Shown one piece after another: positions 6,279-7,652 of a stretch of 7,652 bases of DNA (within the stretch, counting starts at the first letter, position 1; every line of letters begins with the position of its first letter). A program made the translations under genes and the position numbers. Origin of the DNA: Gammaproteobacteria bacterium (GTDB lineage: Bacteria > Pseudomonadota > Gammaproteobacteria > Cardiobacteriales > Wohlfahrtiimonadaceae); NCBI GenBank assembly GCA_003864535.1, contig BHEQ01000091.1, positions 1-7,652 on the forward strand, given 5' to 3'. Under the pieces are notes generated by a model. That model did not search any database. It had not been told where the DNA came from and was given only the letters and a program-made list of their open reading frames with translations.

Positions 6279-7307
6279 TTACCTGCTGTGCCGAATACGA
6301 GGATTGACGATCCCATAGGTAAGATCCACAATGAAATTAGTGATGATAACCAGAAATGCAATCAATAAAATACCGCCTTGAATGATCGGATAATCGCGCC
6401 GTCCAATTGATTCAACCAGCCATTTACCAATTCCCGGCCAGGAAAATATCGTCTCGGTTAGGATTGCGCCACCAATTAAAGCACCCACTTGTAAGCCGAT
6501 CACGGTTATTACTGGAATTAGAGAATTGCGCAATGCGTGAATAAAAATCGTTCGCGCAGGGGATAAACCTTTAGCGCGGCAGACACGAATATAATCTTCG
6601 CGGAGCACTTCAGTCATCGCCGAGCGAGTCATGCGGGTAACAACCGCCAGCGGAATTGTGCCCAAAGCTAACGCTGGCAAAACCAAATGATGCAGCGCAT
6701 TCCAAAATGCATCCCAATCGCCTGCTTTTATGGTGTCAATGAGCATAAAGCCTGTTATAGGTTCAATCCAATAAATAACTGAAATCCGCCCAGACACTGG
6801 AGTGATCCCTAAATATATTGAAAAATAAGCGATCAACAACAAAGCCCACCAAAAGATTGGCATTGAATAACCTGATAAGGAAAATGCACCAATAAAATTA
6901 TCCACAAGGCGCATAAGCCCAGATTTACTGCGGCTCGCTAAAGCTGAAAGCACACCTAGTGGAATTCCAATCCCTGTTCCTAAAACCATCGCAAAAAAGG
7001 AAAGCTCAACCGTTGCAGGAAAGCGATCCATAAATTCATTCCAGACGGTTTCTTGAGTGGTAAATGATTTGCCTAAATTTAAGTGAAGGACATCCCAAAG
7101 ATAGTTTAAATACTGCTGCCACAGGGGTAAATCCAAACCTAATTCAGCCATAAGCTGCAAACGCCGCGCATCATCAATGCCGCGCTCACCTGCCATCACC
7201 ATAATCGGGTCGCCAGAAATTGAGTGAATTAAAATAAATACAAAAAGCGTAATCCCTATAAAAGAAGGAATTAGCATCAATAAACGCTTAATTACAAAAC
7301 CAATCAT
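6279..7307 (-). CDS. dppB: Dipeptide ABC transporter permease subunit DppB
   Basis: DppB is the other membrane half of the importer. The 342 residues match E. coli DppB (339) along the whole length: SGDPIMVMAGERGI (31-44), a periplasmic region with ELGLDLPLWQQYL and NLGKSF, LSGYSMPIFWWALLL (144-158), ITPVSGRIS, GFMLIDT, LGTIPLAVVTRMTRSAM, TETIFSWPGIGKWL and the terminal VNPRIRH. Hydrophobic segments lie at about 8-28, 100-122, 147-168, 205-226, 264-285 and 310-331. The EAA coupling loop is at about 244-265 (RAKGLSPARTIFIHALRN). The conserved GDP...AGERGI block favours Dpp over Opp or Nik permeases, but substrate range cannot be read from sequence. The ATG has only a weak GGA about 9 nt upstream. 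As first gene of the visible operon it is preceded by a 345-bp leader; dppA, which precedes dppB in E. coli, is not in the window. Confidence 0.96.
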   Translation of the reverse strand: MIGFVIKRLLMLIPSFIGITLFVFILIHSISGDPIMVMAGERGIDDARRLQLMAELGLDLPLWQQYLNYLWDVLHLNLGKSFTTQETVWNEFMDRFPATVELSFFAMVLGTGIGIPLGVLSALASRSKSGLMRLVDNFIGAFSLSGYSMPIFWWALLLIAYFSIYLGITPVSGRISVIYWIEPITGFMLIDTIKAGDWDAFWNALHHLVLPALALGTIPLAVVTRMTRSAMTEVLREDYIRVCRAKGLSPARTIFIHALRNSLIPVITVIGLQVGALIGGAILTETIFSWPGIGKWLVESIGRRDYPIIQGGILLIAFLVIITNFIVDLTYGIVNPRIRHSR

Positions 7308-7404
7308 ACAAAATTATCCGTTATCATTTAATAAAATAAGATAAACCACACAAGCATTAAAGCTTACGGGCTCAAATTTCTATATTTTAATTATAGTACT
7401 TTTG

Positions 7405-7432
7405 ATTATAGCGTAATTAGCTAATTAATAAA
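7405..7432 (-). promoter_or_regulatory. Candidate sigma-70 promoter for dppB-tatC operon
   Basis: On the minus strand a perfect -10 box TATAAT (7410-7405) is preceded, after 16 nt, by a weak -35 match TTTATT (7432-7427, three of six bases). Transcription would begin near 7397, leaving about 90 nt of leader before dppB. A second TATAAT at 7395-7390 has no good -35. In DNA this AT-rich such matches occur by chance, so confidence is low. Confidence 0.3.
7414..7427. promoter_or_regulatory. Perfect 14-bp palindrome TAATTAGCTAATTA, possible operator
   Basis: TAATTAG and CTAATTA are exact reverse complements with no spacer. The palindrome fills most of the spacer of the candidate promoter just upstream of its TATAAT box, where a dimeric regulator would block RNA polymerase. 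The position is suggestive; the regulator is unknown and chance is possible in AT-rich DNA. Confidence 0.35.
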
Positions 7433-7615
7433 TATACCCAAAACATAGCCATATAAATACTCAAGATGCTGTTTGATTATATATACTGCTATTAAAAAAG
7501 ATTAGTATTTATAAAATTACTTATATTTATTTATATAAAATACTATTTTAGCCACCGCTTAAGCTTTTAGTTGATAAACCACGCTAATAAATTTAAGAAA
7601 TTAAAGGGACTTTAA

Positions 7616-7652
7616 ACCACTCCTCCCTTGCGAATGCGAGGCAGGGATAGGT
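7616..7652. terminator. Imperfect GC-rich hairpin at window end; terminator or dispersed palindrome
   Basis: The sequence from ACC (7616-7618) to GGT (7650-7652) folds on itself: CCTTGC/GCGAGG closes a GAAT loop and TCC/GGA and ACC/GGT pair further out with bulges. GC content is far above the surrounding leader. Neither strand has a clean T-tract after it within the window, so a classical Rho-independent terminator is doubtful. An intergenic repeat element or the transcript end of an upstream gene (perhaps dppA) are alternatives. Confidence 0.4.

Larger units (their letters stand above)
7308..7652. other. AT-rich non-coding leader upstream of dppB
   Basis: I see no gene on either strand in these 345 bases; stops are frequent in all frames. 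The region contains two TATAAT boxes on the minus strand (7405-7410 and 7390-7395), a 14-bp palindrome (7414-7427) and a smaller palindrome (7601-7615). A GC-rich imperfect hairpin lies at the window edge (7616-7652). GTGGTTTATC occurs twice on the minus strand (7340-7349 and 7573-7582). Its length and content suit a promoter region or a spacer after an upstream dppA. Confidence 0.7.

Overview
The window looks like chromosomal DNA from an AT-rich (low-GC) Gram-negative bacterium, most likely a gammaproteobacterium. The Dpp permease subunits and TatC can be aligned from memory almost end to end with the Escherichia coli proteins. TatC keeps every key charged or polar residue at a constant +36 offset. 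The genus cannot be fixed from this sequence. Every recognisable gene, intact or broken, lies on the minus strand, so transcription runs from right to left.

Right part (7652 down to 2343): a 345-bp AT-rich leader without a gene is followed by dppB-dppC-dppD-dppF-tatC. The gaps are 5, 10, 0 and 27 nt, and Shine-Dalgarno sequences are embedded in the preceding stop regions, so this reads as one operon. DppB and DppC are the two membrane subunits, and DppD and DppF the two ATPases, of an inner-membrane ABC importer for di-/oligopeptides (possibly also haem or 5-aminolevulinate, as known for E. coli Dpp). No periplasmic binding protein (dppA) is inside the window. TatC, the signal-peptide receptor of the twin-arginine translocase, sits at the operon's end without tatA or tatB. 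DppD is best started at a GTG (5354) rather than the upstream ATG at 5411. It carries an unusual low-complexity His/Asn/Lys/Asp/Gln N-terminal extension.

Middle part (1927-2342): a 416-bp graveyard. Directly after the tatC stop lies a decayed C-terminal fragment of an IS66-family transposase. It is followed by the decayed C-terminal end of a third Sel1-repeat gene.

Left part (1-1926): two tandem paralogous genes for secreted Sel1-like-repeat proteins. One is complete (450 aa, ten 36-residue repeats) and one runs off the left edge (177 residues visible). Their promoter-proximal ends and signal peptides are nearly identical, showing gene duplication. With the third remnant, this is an expanding and decaying paralog array whose 108-bp DNA repeats make recombination likely.

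I found no convincing new multi-gene system. The points most worth a second look are the Sel1 array with its pseudogene, the IS66 scar abutting tatC, the dpp-tatC linkage, the low-complexity DppD N-terminus, and palindromes in the dppB leader.
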